Below, piece by piece: positions 1 through 12,400 of a DNA stretch of 63,166 bases. The translations under genes and the position numbers were made by a program. The stretch lies in NCBI RefSeq assembly GCF_000003815.2, contig NC_049991.1, positions 19,962,974 to 20,026,139 of the forward strand. The letters are read 5' to 3'. Numbering within the stretch: position 1 is the stretch's first letter; every line of letters starts with the position of its first letter. The notes under the pieces were generated by a model that was not told where the DNA came from, did no database searches, and saw nothing but the letters and a program-made list of their open reading frames with translations. The stretch comes from Branchiostoma floridae (lineage: Eukaryota; Chordata; Leptocardii; Amphioxiformes; Branchiostomatidae).

Positions 1-22
1 GTAAAATAAATGACAAATCAAT

Positions 23-206
23 CATCATCATCCGGGCGTGCTGGTTGCACGGATGGCCATGACTCTCTTCCTCCATCCTTCCCTATCCTCCATAGTTGGG
101 CAGTTCTTCAGCCGAGCAGCCCGTATCTTCACAAAGTTGATGTACATAATTATGTTTTGCGTGGTCTGCCTCTGCTTGCATGACCATGTTTGGGTGTCCA
201 CAGCAG
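23..206 (-). mobile_element. 5'-truncated LINE 3' end with 12-bp target-site duplication
   Basis: On the minus strand the piece reads as a non-LTR reverse transcriptase C-terminus: LLWTPKHGHASRGRPRKT near 206, and after frameshifts MEDREGWRKRVMAIRATST with a stop at 28-30. A short ATG-repeat tail follows. TGACAAATCAAT flanks it at 11-22 and 207-218. It is a dead, truncated copy inside a dynein intron. Confidence 0.85.
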
Positions 207-301
207 TGACAAATCAATTGTGATCCAATTCATGCAACAAACTATCTAATATTTGAATTAACAGAAAACTTGTTAACTTAAGTTTATACTTGCCTCTTCA
301 G

Positions 302-418
302 GTTTGACTTCATGGGAGAGGACATCAGCCTGGTGCCCACTGTGGGCATGTTCATCACGATGAACCCAGGGTACGCTGGCAGGACCGAGCTGCCGGAGAA
401 CCTCAAGTCTCTCTTCAG
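302..418 (+). CDS. DNAH17: Dynein exon 1 (first in window): AAA1 sensor region
   Basis: Acceptor AG at 300-301, donor GTAAGG at 419. Encodes [19 protein letters not shown], the AAA1 sensor-I region. It starts with the third base of a codon and ends two bases into an Arg codon. Confidence 0.93.
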
Positions 419-3400
419 GTAAGGATGTGGTACTAGCGGTGGATATTCCTACAGAAATACAGAATACAACAAAGGATCTGTCCTTGGTGCTGAACACCAC
501 AATTTTTCTCTGTCTCTCTCTGTCTAACACCCCGCCCCCCCACACACAGACACTCTCTCTTTCTCTCTCTGTCTCACACATACATGTACACACACTTTCT
601 CTCTTTCTCACTCTACTTTCAAGTAAAGTTCTTGTACCCTACAGAAGACTAAGTTTTGTTGTTAAAACCTTACAGTAACTGCAAATTGTAACATACATGT
701 ATATTGCTTATTCTAAACCGAGATTTGGTCTCAGAAAATGCCATTCATCTGGTAAAATCCGTTTTGGTTTAGAGCATTTAAAATCAAATGTACAACTTGG
801 CCTGACCTTTGACCTCCACAACGATAACATGGAACGGATTAAACTATGCTTTGTATTCATTTGTAATTATCATCATTGTTATTTTCATTTTACTATTTTT
901 ATTACCATTATTGTTATTCGTTAATTTTATCTATTGTATGTAATTTTTCTATTTTCATGTCACTGTATGATTGTATAAAAACTTGTTTTATTTCATTTCA
1001 ATGTGTAAAATCTAACACAGGGCCCCCCCAAAATGAGTATAAACTGATTTTTGTCCCTCCCGCAGGCCCTGTGCCATGGTGGTGCCTGATTTTGAGCTGA
1101 TTGCTGAGATCATGTTGGTGGCCGAGGGCTTCATGGACGCCCGTCTGCTGGCCAGGAAGTTCATCACGCTGTACTCCCTCTGTAAGGAGCTGCTGTCTAA
1201 ACAGGTGGGTCTACTGTTTATCATGCTGTACTCGCTCTGTAAGGAGCTGTACTCACTCTGCTGTACTCACTCTGCTGTACTCGCTCTGTAAGAAGCTGTA
1301 CTCACTCTGCTGTACTCACTCTGCTGTACTCGCTCTGTAAGAAGCTGTACTCACTCTGCTGTACTCGCTCTGTAAGGAGCTGTTACACTCTGCTGTACTC
1401 CCTCTGTAAGGAGCTATACTCACTCTGCTGTACTCACTCTGCTGTACTCCCTCTGTAAGAAGCTGTACTCACTCTGCTGTACTCGCTCTGCTGTACTCAC
1501 TCTGCTGTACTCACTCTGCTGTACTCGCTCTGTAAGGAGCTGTACTCACTCTGCTGTACTCACTCTGCTGTACTCCCTCTGTAAGAAGCTGTACTCACTC
1601 TGCTGTACTCACTCTGCTGTACTCCCTCTGTAAGGAGCTGCTGTCTAAACAGGTGGGTCTTCTGCAGCTACATCAGATTATTTGTGTGTATACAGCTTGT
1701 GTATTGTATATCAAGCATTCATCACAGCATTTAAAGCAATGAGCCTTTAGTTTTATATCAACTTAGATAATGATTATCATAGTATATTCTTCAAACAATG
1801 ACAGTTAGAAAGGCATAAACACATACCTCCAATTATTTGTCTTTGACCTAGGTCTGAGACACATCATTACTTTATTGCATTATCAAGCCAGCAGATACCG
1901 GTACAATGTACATGACTTAATACACGCCAAATACATGTTGTAGTTACTCGAGCACTGTCTTTATATGATTTTGGAAACTGTTAAACGTTTCAGTTAGCAC
2001 CCACTACTTTTTGTCAGTGACAAGGAATAAGATCTTGAGAAGATTAGGTTTTAAACCCTTGAACAATAAAAGCAATTCAAACTATAAGCAATGTGATTAT
2101 AAGTTTCCCTTCCATTTCTCCAGGACCATTATGATTGGGGTCTGCGTGCCATCAAGTCTGTGCTGGTGGTGGCTGGAGCCCTGAAACGTGGCGACCCCAC
2201 ACGCCCTGAAGACCAGGTCAGTTTACTGCCACTTCTTCCCATTTATGTCCTGTTGGTTAACATTACTTCAGTCAGTTGTTATGGTCATGGAAGGCTGCAT
2301 GATTCAAGACTAATGATTGCTTCAGCTAATGTGTGTAGAAACTGATGAACTTTTGTCATAAAATGATGTAACTGCTATACACATGTAGGGTCTGCCGCTA
2401 CCAGCCCAAAGCTGCCTATAGGCAGACCCATGTAATGACTTGTTTCATCCCAGGGCTCGAAATACTTTTTTCTGCATACCTGCACTGGTGCAGGTAACAT
2501 TAAAAATTACCTGCACCAGACAAAGTTTACCTGCACCACTCTGAATTTAGGAATTTTAGATCATACTAAAATAGTTCAGGAACCATTGCTATTTTTTCTT
2601 TTGTACTTAATAGGTAGTAAAAGTCAATGCAGCTAATGACAATCTTTATACAGCTACATCACAGGACATTTATGTATCAACTCAGTATATGGACCAGTGC
2701 AGGTTAGGTGCAGGTAGACACCAGAAATACCTGCACAGCTCCAATTTTACCTGCACTAACGTGCATGTGCAGGTGGTATTTCGAGCCCTGCATCCTCAAT
2801 AGTCAAAGTCCTAATGATGACAGCTGACAGGGTACCATTGAAACTACTATCATAGCTGCTTAGACTCCAATTTGTAAATGTTTGTGGTGAAAAGACCTGT
2901 CAAAATCTTTGACATGTTATTCATTGATTCCCAATACACCTGTATCACTAGAGTCACATGACTTGTTCAACTAGTCCCAATGTCCTGATCAGGAAAAACA
3001 TGTGATGTCTATGTTGTTTGATATCAATATTAAATTGCATGATTGTTCCCTTGCTCACATGCATTTCTGCCTGTGGTATGCACCTGCAGCTCTTTTTGCC
3101 ACTTTGCAAAATGTTACTTTCATGTGATTTCAGCTTACTGCAACTTGTAGAGATGCTTTTTGGTTAAGCTTCACAGCAATATATTGTAGCCGTTTTAATC
3201 AACAATATTCATTCTTAACCAACACAGACAAACTGTTAAACTAAGAGTCGTTCTTGCAAACATTAGGTTAAATGTAGTTGCCAGGCATTGCCATTTATTT
3301 GAGCATTTTCTTGCACCAGTCACTTGAACACTATTTGTAGTTGCTGTAACAAACAGTTACAATACAATGAAATAGTTTACCTGCAACTTTTGTCAGCATG

Positions 3401-6400
3401 TTTAACTCACGCTTGCATTTTGCCTTCTCACAATCTCTCTCTTCATGCTTGCTCACACACATCCAGCTTGGTCAGAATTTGGTAAGACACGACAAAAAAT
3501 AACTGTCCTGTCACTGTCAATCCCCTACACAGAGCCTTGTCCGTGACCCATACAGTTGGAGAGGCTTTACTAAACTAGGCGGAGGTTTCCACTTTTGTGA
3601 ATGTGGTCTCTAACCAGCTCTCAGCCAATCAGAGTATTGCCTATTAGTAAATGCTTTCTTTAGGCAAAGCTGATTCTCTGATTGGCCGACAGTTGGTTAG
3701 AGACTGCGCCCACAAAAGTAGAAACCTCAGCCCAGTTTATAATTTATAATTCATTAAATATTTCACATACACAAACCCACACGTGTTTAGCAGAGCCTCT
3801 CCAAGGTATATTGTATGGGGCGCAGACATGCTGTGTAGGAGACTGGCAGCTGTATGATTAATATATAATGCTGCATGTCTGCATGTTTTTTTCCCTTTAT
3901 TTCCTCACCCAAGCCTCCCTCAAGGAACTTGGACCACCTGCCGCCGTCACGAAATCATTACCTTATAGCTCATAACAAACACTCCAAACAGGTGACCAGT
4001 GGCCAGTGCAGGGTTGTAGCCAGCCTGAAATCATTTTCAGTCCCCTCGATTTTGAATGGGAATCCTATCGAGCACCGAAGGCATGGCGTAATGTTGCACG
4101 TCATATCTAGGGGGTCTGGGTCCCTGAAAATTTTGAAACCTTGACCCTCTGAAACACTATTTCCTGCATTTTGAGGTGAATATTTTGCTTGTAGACTAAG
4201 CTGTTCAATGTCTTTTGTTTTGGTGAGGAAGAACACATGGGTTTCAGTTTTTTTTATATCTTTACATATCAATTTTTGTCTGTCCCTGGGGACGGAATGG
4301 GGAAAACTTTTTTCAGTCCCCAGCTGCAAAATTCCTTCAAAGGACTGAAGGACAGGTGCTGGCTACAACCCTGGGCCAGTGGTAGACAGGGCAACTGTAA
4401 AATCGACGGAGTGCCCTTAGAAAACTTGGCCGTCACTTTTGGCTAAACTTTGCACAGTCTCGTAGGACAGCTGATAAACACATCAACTTAAGCTGAATTT
4501 GCTTCTTGGATAACTGATTAAAACTGCATATACTGTAGTTTACTAGTTGTAGTGTCATAGGTTGTTGTAGAGTACATGTCTGGAAGGAGCTGAAACTAAC
4601 TGTAATACCTGATTTTTTCAACATACTTTTATGTTCACGGTTTTCACGGTGATGACTGTAACATGAACTTATCATTACTGATAACAAATAATACATGAGA
4701 CTTTTTTAATGCGCACCTGCCGCCACAGTGAACATTTAGTTCCGAGAACAACTTAAATTTTCTCAGACCATGAAAGTTTGGTACCGAGAAGACATTCAAA
4801 GTGAATTACAGTAGATATCAAAATGCAAGTAGTCCTCATGCACATAGTGTGTACCTGTCATTGATATATTTTTGCACCTGTCCAGGAGACTAAAACTGTT
4901 TTGCTTCGAGTGTTGCAATGTCATCTTAACTAGGAATGCACTTAAACATGGAGCTAAATTTGTTAACAGACAGTCTACTCAACAACTTTTGGTTCCAGAC
5001 AGCTTGTAGGTCCCAAACAGGATGCAGCACTTGAAGCCTTGTAACACAGAAAAACATAAATCAATGCAAACTGCACTTTACACAAAGTTAGATGATATTT
5101 CACTGTTACAAAATATAATTATTACTTTTTGCACTGCATCAGCACTTTTCAAATTGCATCACGCCGCCATGCGTCACGCCATGCACTTGAAGCCTTGTAA
5201 CTAAAAAACTTAAGGCAAACTGCACTTAATACAAACTTTACATGACGATATTTCATACAAATACATTTACTTTCTGCACGGTGTCAGTGCTTTACAAATT
5301 GCGTCACGCCATACATACATACCTCGTATAACCGACTATACCCCGTACACCCATAGGTTCTGATGAGAGCCCTGCGTGACTTCAACCTCCCGAAGATCGT
5401 GACGGACGACGTTCCTGTCTTCATGGGCCTGATCGGCGACCTGTTCCCGGCGCTGGACGTGCCTCGCAAGCGAGACCTGGACCTTGAGGCTCTGGTGAAG
5501 AAGTCCACCACGGACCTGAAGCTTCAGCCAGAGGATAACTTCGTCCTGAAGGTGGTTCAGTTCGACGAGCTGTTGGCTGTCAGGCACTCTGTGTTCGTGC
5601 TGGGCAACGCAGGCACTGGCAAGAGTCAGGTAAGGAAACCAACTAAGTAAACGACAAAGTTTAACACACAAAAATTCAAATAGTCACAGTAGACCAACAC
5701 TCAAACTTAGTTCGATGAGCTGTTGGCTGTGAGGCACTCCATGTTTGTGCTGGGCAACGCAGGCACTGGCAAGAGTCAGGTAGGGAAAACAAGACATGTC
5801 AAACAATGAAAGTACATACAAACAGACACAGTAAGTTTAGATAAAAACCAACATTTGATGAATTGCTGGGTCTGAAGCACTCCATGTTTGTGCTGGGCAA
5901 TGAAGGCACTGGCAAGAGTCAGGTAGGAAAAACAAGACATGTCAAACAATGAAAGTACATACAAACAGACACAGTAAGTTTAGATAAAAACCAACATTTG
6001 ATGAATTGCTGGCTCTGAAGCACTCCATGTTTGTGCTGGGCAATGCAGGGACAGGCAAGAGTCAGGTAGGAAGAACAAGACATGTCAAACAATGAAAATA
6101 CATAGTTACAAACATACAGAGTACGTCTTGATAAAAACCAACATTTGATGAATTGCTGGCTCTGAAGCACTCCATGTTCGTGCTGGGCAATGCAGGGACA
6201 GGCAAGAGTCAGGTAAGGAAACCAACTAACTAAAGACAAACACACAAACAGTCACAGTAGACCAACACTTAAACTCAGTTTGACAAGCTGCTGGTTCTTG
6301 CTGGTACATACAAACATACAGAGTCAGGCAGTCTAGATAAAAACTAACATAGTAATAGTACACACACAGTTTGATGAATTCCTTGTAGTGAGACACTCTG

Positions 6401-9400
6401 TTTGTGCTGGGCAATGCAGGGACAGGGAAGAGTCAGGTAGGGAAACCAACTAACTAACAAATGTACCAAAAAGCAAACAGGCGTGGTAGACCAACATTTA
6501 TTGGTTTGGCTGGTTAGAACATACAGCCAGGGCTGCCCAACTAGCCTATGGCTATTAAAAAGGGCTAGCCCTGCTGACAAAAACAGAGACAATACATATG
6601 GATTTTGATGGTAGACCAACATACAATGTCATGTTAAACTCAGTTTGACTTAAGCTGCTATCTGTCAGGCACTTCTGGTATTCATCCTGCAAAGTGCAGG
6701 GACTGGCAAGAGACTAAGGAAACGTGCAAGCTAGTCAGAAACGTAAGCGATATAGCGCGAGTGATGGTCACAATCTAAAAATACAGTTGAAGCCGCTTAA
6801 ATACACACCCCATTTGCCAGTGCATTTCGTGCAATTATCCGAATGGTGCAACAAAGCGAAGTTATTAAGCTGGGCCACACCACCATGGGATTTTGGGATT
6901 TTGTGCAATTAACAGAAGTGTGCAATTATCCGTTGTGCAATTAACTGGCTTCCACTGTATAACTCTTATAGGTGTATAAAAAATGACTGTTATGTTATGT
7001 TTAATACAATGTATATAATTGTATTTTACTATCTATCACAGGTCATCAGGACCCTAATCAAGACCTACGCCAACCAGAAGCGAAAGCCGATGATGGTCGA
7101 CTTGAATCCGAAGGCCGTGACGAATGACGAGCTTTTCGGTATCATCAACCCGGCGACTAGGGAGTGGAAGGACGGGCTGTTTTCTACGATCATGCGCGAC
7201 CTGGCCAACCTGACCAGCGACGGGCCCAAGTGGATCGTTCTGGACGGAGACATTGACCCCATGTGGATCGAGTCCCTCAACACTGTCATGGACGACAACA
7301 AGGTGGGGAAAAAACCTGTTATTCAGTGGTTTAAGATAAGTTATCACTACTTGAACTACATAAGGTATATAACACCAATGTTAGAATTAAGTACACTGTG
7401 TACCATCATTATGGTAAAAAAAAAATTAAATACAATGTGACATTGATCCCATGTTGAAGATGGTGTGAAAAACTTTGAAGATAAGATACCACAGTAACTG
7501 TTCAAGTAACTGTATATTCATGATAAAGATTATCATACAATATGGTATAGACCCATGTAATACAGTAGAAATAATAATGGTCATATCCAAACTAAAAACA
7601 ACTGAAAACAAAATTACCCAATGAAATAAGAATTAGAAATTTATTGGTCATATCGAAAAGAAAAATGAACTTTAATTTGATTGATAACGAATGTTTTTTT
7701 CTGTTTACTCAACGGTGTGATAATTGATGACATTGTTCTGTTGCTAGGTGTTGACCCTGGCTAGCAACGAGCGCATCCCGCTGAACCCTACCATGCGCCT
7801 GGTGTTCGAGATCAGCCATCTGAAGACGGCCACGCCCGCAACAGTGTCTCGCGCTGGCATCTTGTACATCAACCCCCAGGACTTGGGCTGGAACCCGTGA
7901 GTTTTAACTGCTACCTAGGCACTTTTTAACTACTTCTTTACAGAGCACCAATTTATAATGATTATCTAACAGCTTGAAAACTTGAAATAGAGTTCAAATG
8001 ATCATGTTGTGTAATTCCTAATATCTGAGAAACTTTTTTTTATGTATGTCAGTGCTCACATCTTGGCCGTGATTCATGATTAAAATATGATATATATTAT
8101 ATATTAATATATAGTGTTAATCCCTAACTCATTACTCTTTATTTCAAGAAAAATAGCCCTTTTCAAAAATCCATGTAGCTTTCAGTTACTGACTCATCTT
8201 ATATAGAAAATATATGCAAACTAATTATAAAAAGGCACAATTTTCCTTAATGACTTGTTTGGCATAACCTACATCTATCAAAGCATCAAGTTACCGAAAA
8301 AAACAACTTCATTTTTCCCGTTAGTGTGGTGACCAGCTGGATCGACACGCGGGAGGTCCAGTCAGAGCGAGCCAACCTCACCATCCTGTTTGACAAGTAT
8401 CTGCCCACCTGTCTGGAGGCCATGAAAGCCAGGTGCGTACAAACAACATATAACATACAATCTTTTTACGCGTACGACAAGCATCTATCATTTGAAAGCT
8501 ATAGGTTTATAAAAAGTTTCTGATGTATATTCATTGAGATTTACCACATTTTTGGAAGGATTGATCATGACATAACAGGTGATTACATGTAAAAACTAGG
8601 CTAGATTCATTCTTGAAACTTTTAACTGATGTGACCAATGTTCCCATTTGCCACATGGCCATCAGGACCAGGCTGAGCAGGTATCAGTGGTGGCTGGGAT
8701 AGCGTTAGCCTGCTCTGCAGTTAGCCTATGTCTGCTCTTAGTGATAAGCTTGTGCTTTGTAACTCTATGCTCAAACTCTAGTTTGGTTCAAAGTCACCCA
8801 CCCACTAGTACTGCTCAGAAGTCTTGTATTTGACCTTTTTAGTAAATTTAAGTGTCACTCATCTATTGTCATTATGGCTTTCGTTGTATAGCATTCTTTA
8901 TTTTTGTTCTGATATAGGTTGTTCCCTATTTGAGATAATTTTCAAATCTTTAAGATAAATAATAAAAAAATAGATATATTTTTATCATATACTTTTCTTG
9001 TCTTGTTAAATGTTAAAGGTATAATCAGATAATCCCCGATGTTGATGTTTCCTTGTACTGGCACAGCCATATTGATATAATATACATAATATATAAGTCT
9101 GGTAGCTGTTTTTTTTACCTGCTAACGTCACAAGAATTAAAACTCCTAGATGAGTTGAAAAAGAAAAACAAAATCATCCCCACCCTTAGACATAGACTTA
9201 GGGGCTCCAGTAATACTATCAGAATAAACTCCATGATCCAAACCCGATATGAATATCTGCACCATTTTGCTGCTAGGTTTAAGAAGATCATCCCCATCCC
9301 GGAGATGAGCATGGTGCAGATGCTGTGCCACCTGCTCGAGTGCCTGCTCACTCCGGAGAACACTCCGCCCGACTGTAACAAGGAGCTCTACGAACTCTAC

Positions 9401-12400
9401 TTCGTCTTCGCCGCCGTCTGGGCCTTCGGAGGGTCGCTCTTCCAAGATCAGGTCCGTGGATTTGTGTGTTTGCATCCTCTGGTCTTGGATTGTGGTGGAT
9501 GTCATATTTTTCAGCATTTTTCACAGCCCTAGTCCTCGAAATGTCTCAACTAATCACATTTGCTTTTTTGGTAGCTAGTATTGTGGCTTTGCTACGTAAC
9601 TCCTCTAGAATTGTGTCAAAGAAACTTGAAGTTCAAAGAACAACTTGTTTCAAGATAGGACGTTAATGAATCATGGTCCATTCTGTCATTGCTTGGTTGT
9701 CCTCTTAAAAGCTCTCTGCATTGAGTCTCAATTTCCTGCATGGCGTTAACATCTCCTTTCCCTGCACAGCTGACTGACTACCGTGTGGAGTTCAGCAAGT
9801 GGTGGGCCACGGAGTTCAAAACGGTGAAGTTCCCATCCCAGGGCACGGTGTTCGACTACTTCATCGATCAGGAGACAAAGAAGTTCCTTCCCTGGCAGGA
9901 CAAGGTGGCCAAGTTCGAGCTGGATCCAGACATCCCACTACAGGTGTGGAGGAACTCCATTGCTTCAAATCATTTCATTGTTTTTACAGACTAGATTGCT
10001 GGAAAGCTTCCAGCACTCTTAAACCAAATGAAGCTCTCCAGACCCCTTGTGAGTCCCTTCCTCATGGCACTCACCTACCCAGCAGGGAATGGGTGGCCCT
10101 GAACAGAGCAAGGTGCAGAGTAGGTAGGACCAGAGACAATCTACTGAAATGGGGACAGGTGAACTCAGCTGAGTATCATTGTAGTCACCCTACCCAAACT
10201 ACGGGATATATCACACAGGACTGCGTATCTGGCCCCAACATCTCCTACTGGGATCTGCTAGAAATTAATGAGAAGGCCGTGGCCTGGCTGCAGTACTGGA
10301 ACGGAACGATTTGATGATTATTATCTTTAGTGTCCCTGTTTTAGGTTGAAGTATAGCATCAAAATGTAAGATCATGAGCCTCAGATGTTTACCTGGTTAG
10401 TAATTTTTCTGAAAGATGAACGTTCTCAATTCAGAGTTGGAAAGAGATCATGATTTTTCTCATGTCTGCACCCCCAGGCTGTCCGGGTGCACACTGCGGA
10501 AACCACGCGTTATGACTTCCTTTTTTATTCTTTCTGGCTATAAAGGAGGCCATATATATACATGCACTCCAGCAACCACTAAACTGGGTGATATAAACTT
10601 CTTGGCACATCTGACCAATTGCTGAGCATTCGCTTTTTTTAATTGTCTGCACCCCCTATATGCTGTCCTGGTTTGATGGGTAAAGGTAACCCTGTTTTAC
10701 TTGAAAGACACAACATACTACATTTATTCAACATACATGTAAGAAACACGGTATAAAGGTCTAATTGTCTTAAAGAAACTGTTTATTGTGTAATAAACAG
10801 TGTTTATGCATCATGTACTATGTACCATACACCTTCAATTGATGGAAATGTACTGATGTATGTATTGAGAGATTATCCCAATGACAAATAAGTTTTACGA
10901 ATTAATATCAAATAAAAGAAGAGTTTGACGAATTACCAAGTTCATGATTTTTCTCATGTCTTTTCACATGCCCCAGGCTGTCCTGGTACACACCGCGGAA
11001 ACCACCCGTATCCGGTTCTTCATGGACATGCTGATGGTGAACCGGCGTCCGGTCATGCTGGTCGGAAACGCCGGTCTGGGCAAGTCTGTGCTGGTTGGGG
11101 ACAAACTCAACGGCCTCAGCGAGGACTACATGGTCGCCAACGTCCCCTTCAACTTCTACACAACCTCCGCTATGCTGCAGAGTAAGTTTGTTTGTTTGTT
11201 TGTTTTATTTGCATCTCCATTAGTGATACTAAATGTAGTATCACTATTCTTCCTGGAGTCTTACAATACATGAGCAATAAATACAAAACATAAGCAACAA
11301 ATCTTGTACAATGAGTAAACAGAAAACTAACAAAATCAACTGAGGAAACTCAGAGTGTAGGTTGGAGATCAAAGGTCAAATAAAAATGTTGGAAGCCATA
11401 ACTTCTGGGTCCGATTTTTCACACACACGTTGATTATTTCTCTTTTAAACTTTGCGTCAAATTTGCAAAAAATTTAAAAGCTGATCCCTAAAAACAGCAA
11501 TGAATTTGTCTTTAGAAACATATACCGTAGCATTATAGATTACAACAGAAATTGGATTTAATTTGTCGTAATTTTGCAATGATATTCTTCTCAGAAGAGT
11601 AGCTGCAGTAAGGTTTGCAATTAGGTTTTTCAGACATTCTACATTCTTCTATGTGTTTTGGTTAACCTAATTTTTGTAGGTTGGTGCACCAGTGCACCTA
11701 ATCCCTAAAGTGAATTTCGAGGCCTGCAGGCAAGAGATCAAGTCTGCTTCAGGCCTCACAGGGCTTGAAATACTTTTTCTCCATACCTACACTTGTAAGG
11801 GTAACATTAAAAATTACCTGCACCAGACAAATTTTACCTTAGTTTACACTATGATTTTAGGAAGTATGGATCATACTAAAATTGTTGAGGAACCATTGCT
11901 ATTTTTTTTTCTTTTATACTTAATAGGGTGTTAACAGTCAATGCAGCTGATTACAATCCACTCATACACCTACATCATAGGACATTGATGTATGAAACCC
12001 AATACAAGGACCAGTGCAGGTTAGGTGCAGGTAGACACCGGAAATACCTGGCAGTGCACAGCTCCAATTTTACCTGCACTAACCTGCATATGCATGTGGT
12101 ATTTTGAGCCCTGCCTCATTTCATTAAAAAAAACCTCCCCTTCCCACAGCTGTCCTGGAGAAGCCCCTGGAGAAGAAGGCGGGTCGTAACTACGGACCGC
12201 CCGGCAACAAGAGGCTCATCTACTTCATCGATGACATGAACATGCCGGAGGTCGACACGTACTTCACTGTGCAGGTGAGTCTTCTTCAGAATCTGGAAAT
12301 GTTGAAGAGATTAATCAGTCACGTATGTACACAGTTAATAGAATTTTCATCAAGCAGTGACTACTTTTTAAAGGTGAACACACATACCTTCAAATTTTCG

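Larger units (their letters stand above)
7303..9276 (+). other. Introns 5, 6 and 7 (between small exons)
   Basis: Apart from exons 6 and 7, these are AT-rich introns without recognisable genes or mobile elements. Confidence 0.5.

Noticed and set aside
5711-6436. Mutually exclusive exons for AAA2
   Set aside because: Copies contain only the donor half of exon 4 and no coding start; acceptors are weak or absent.
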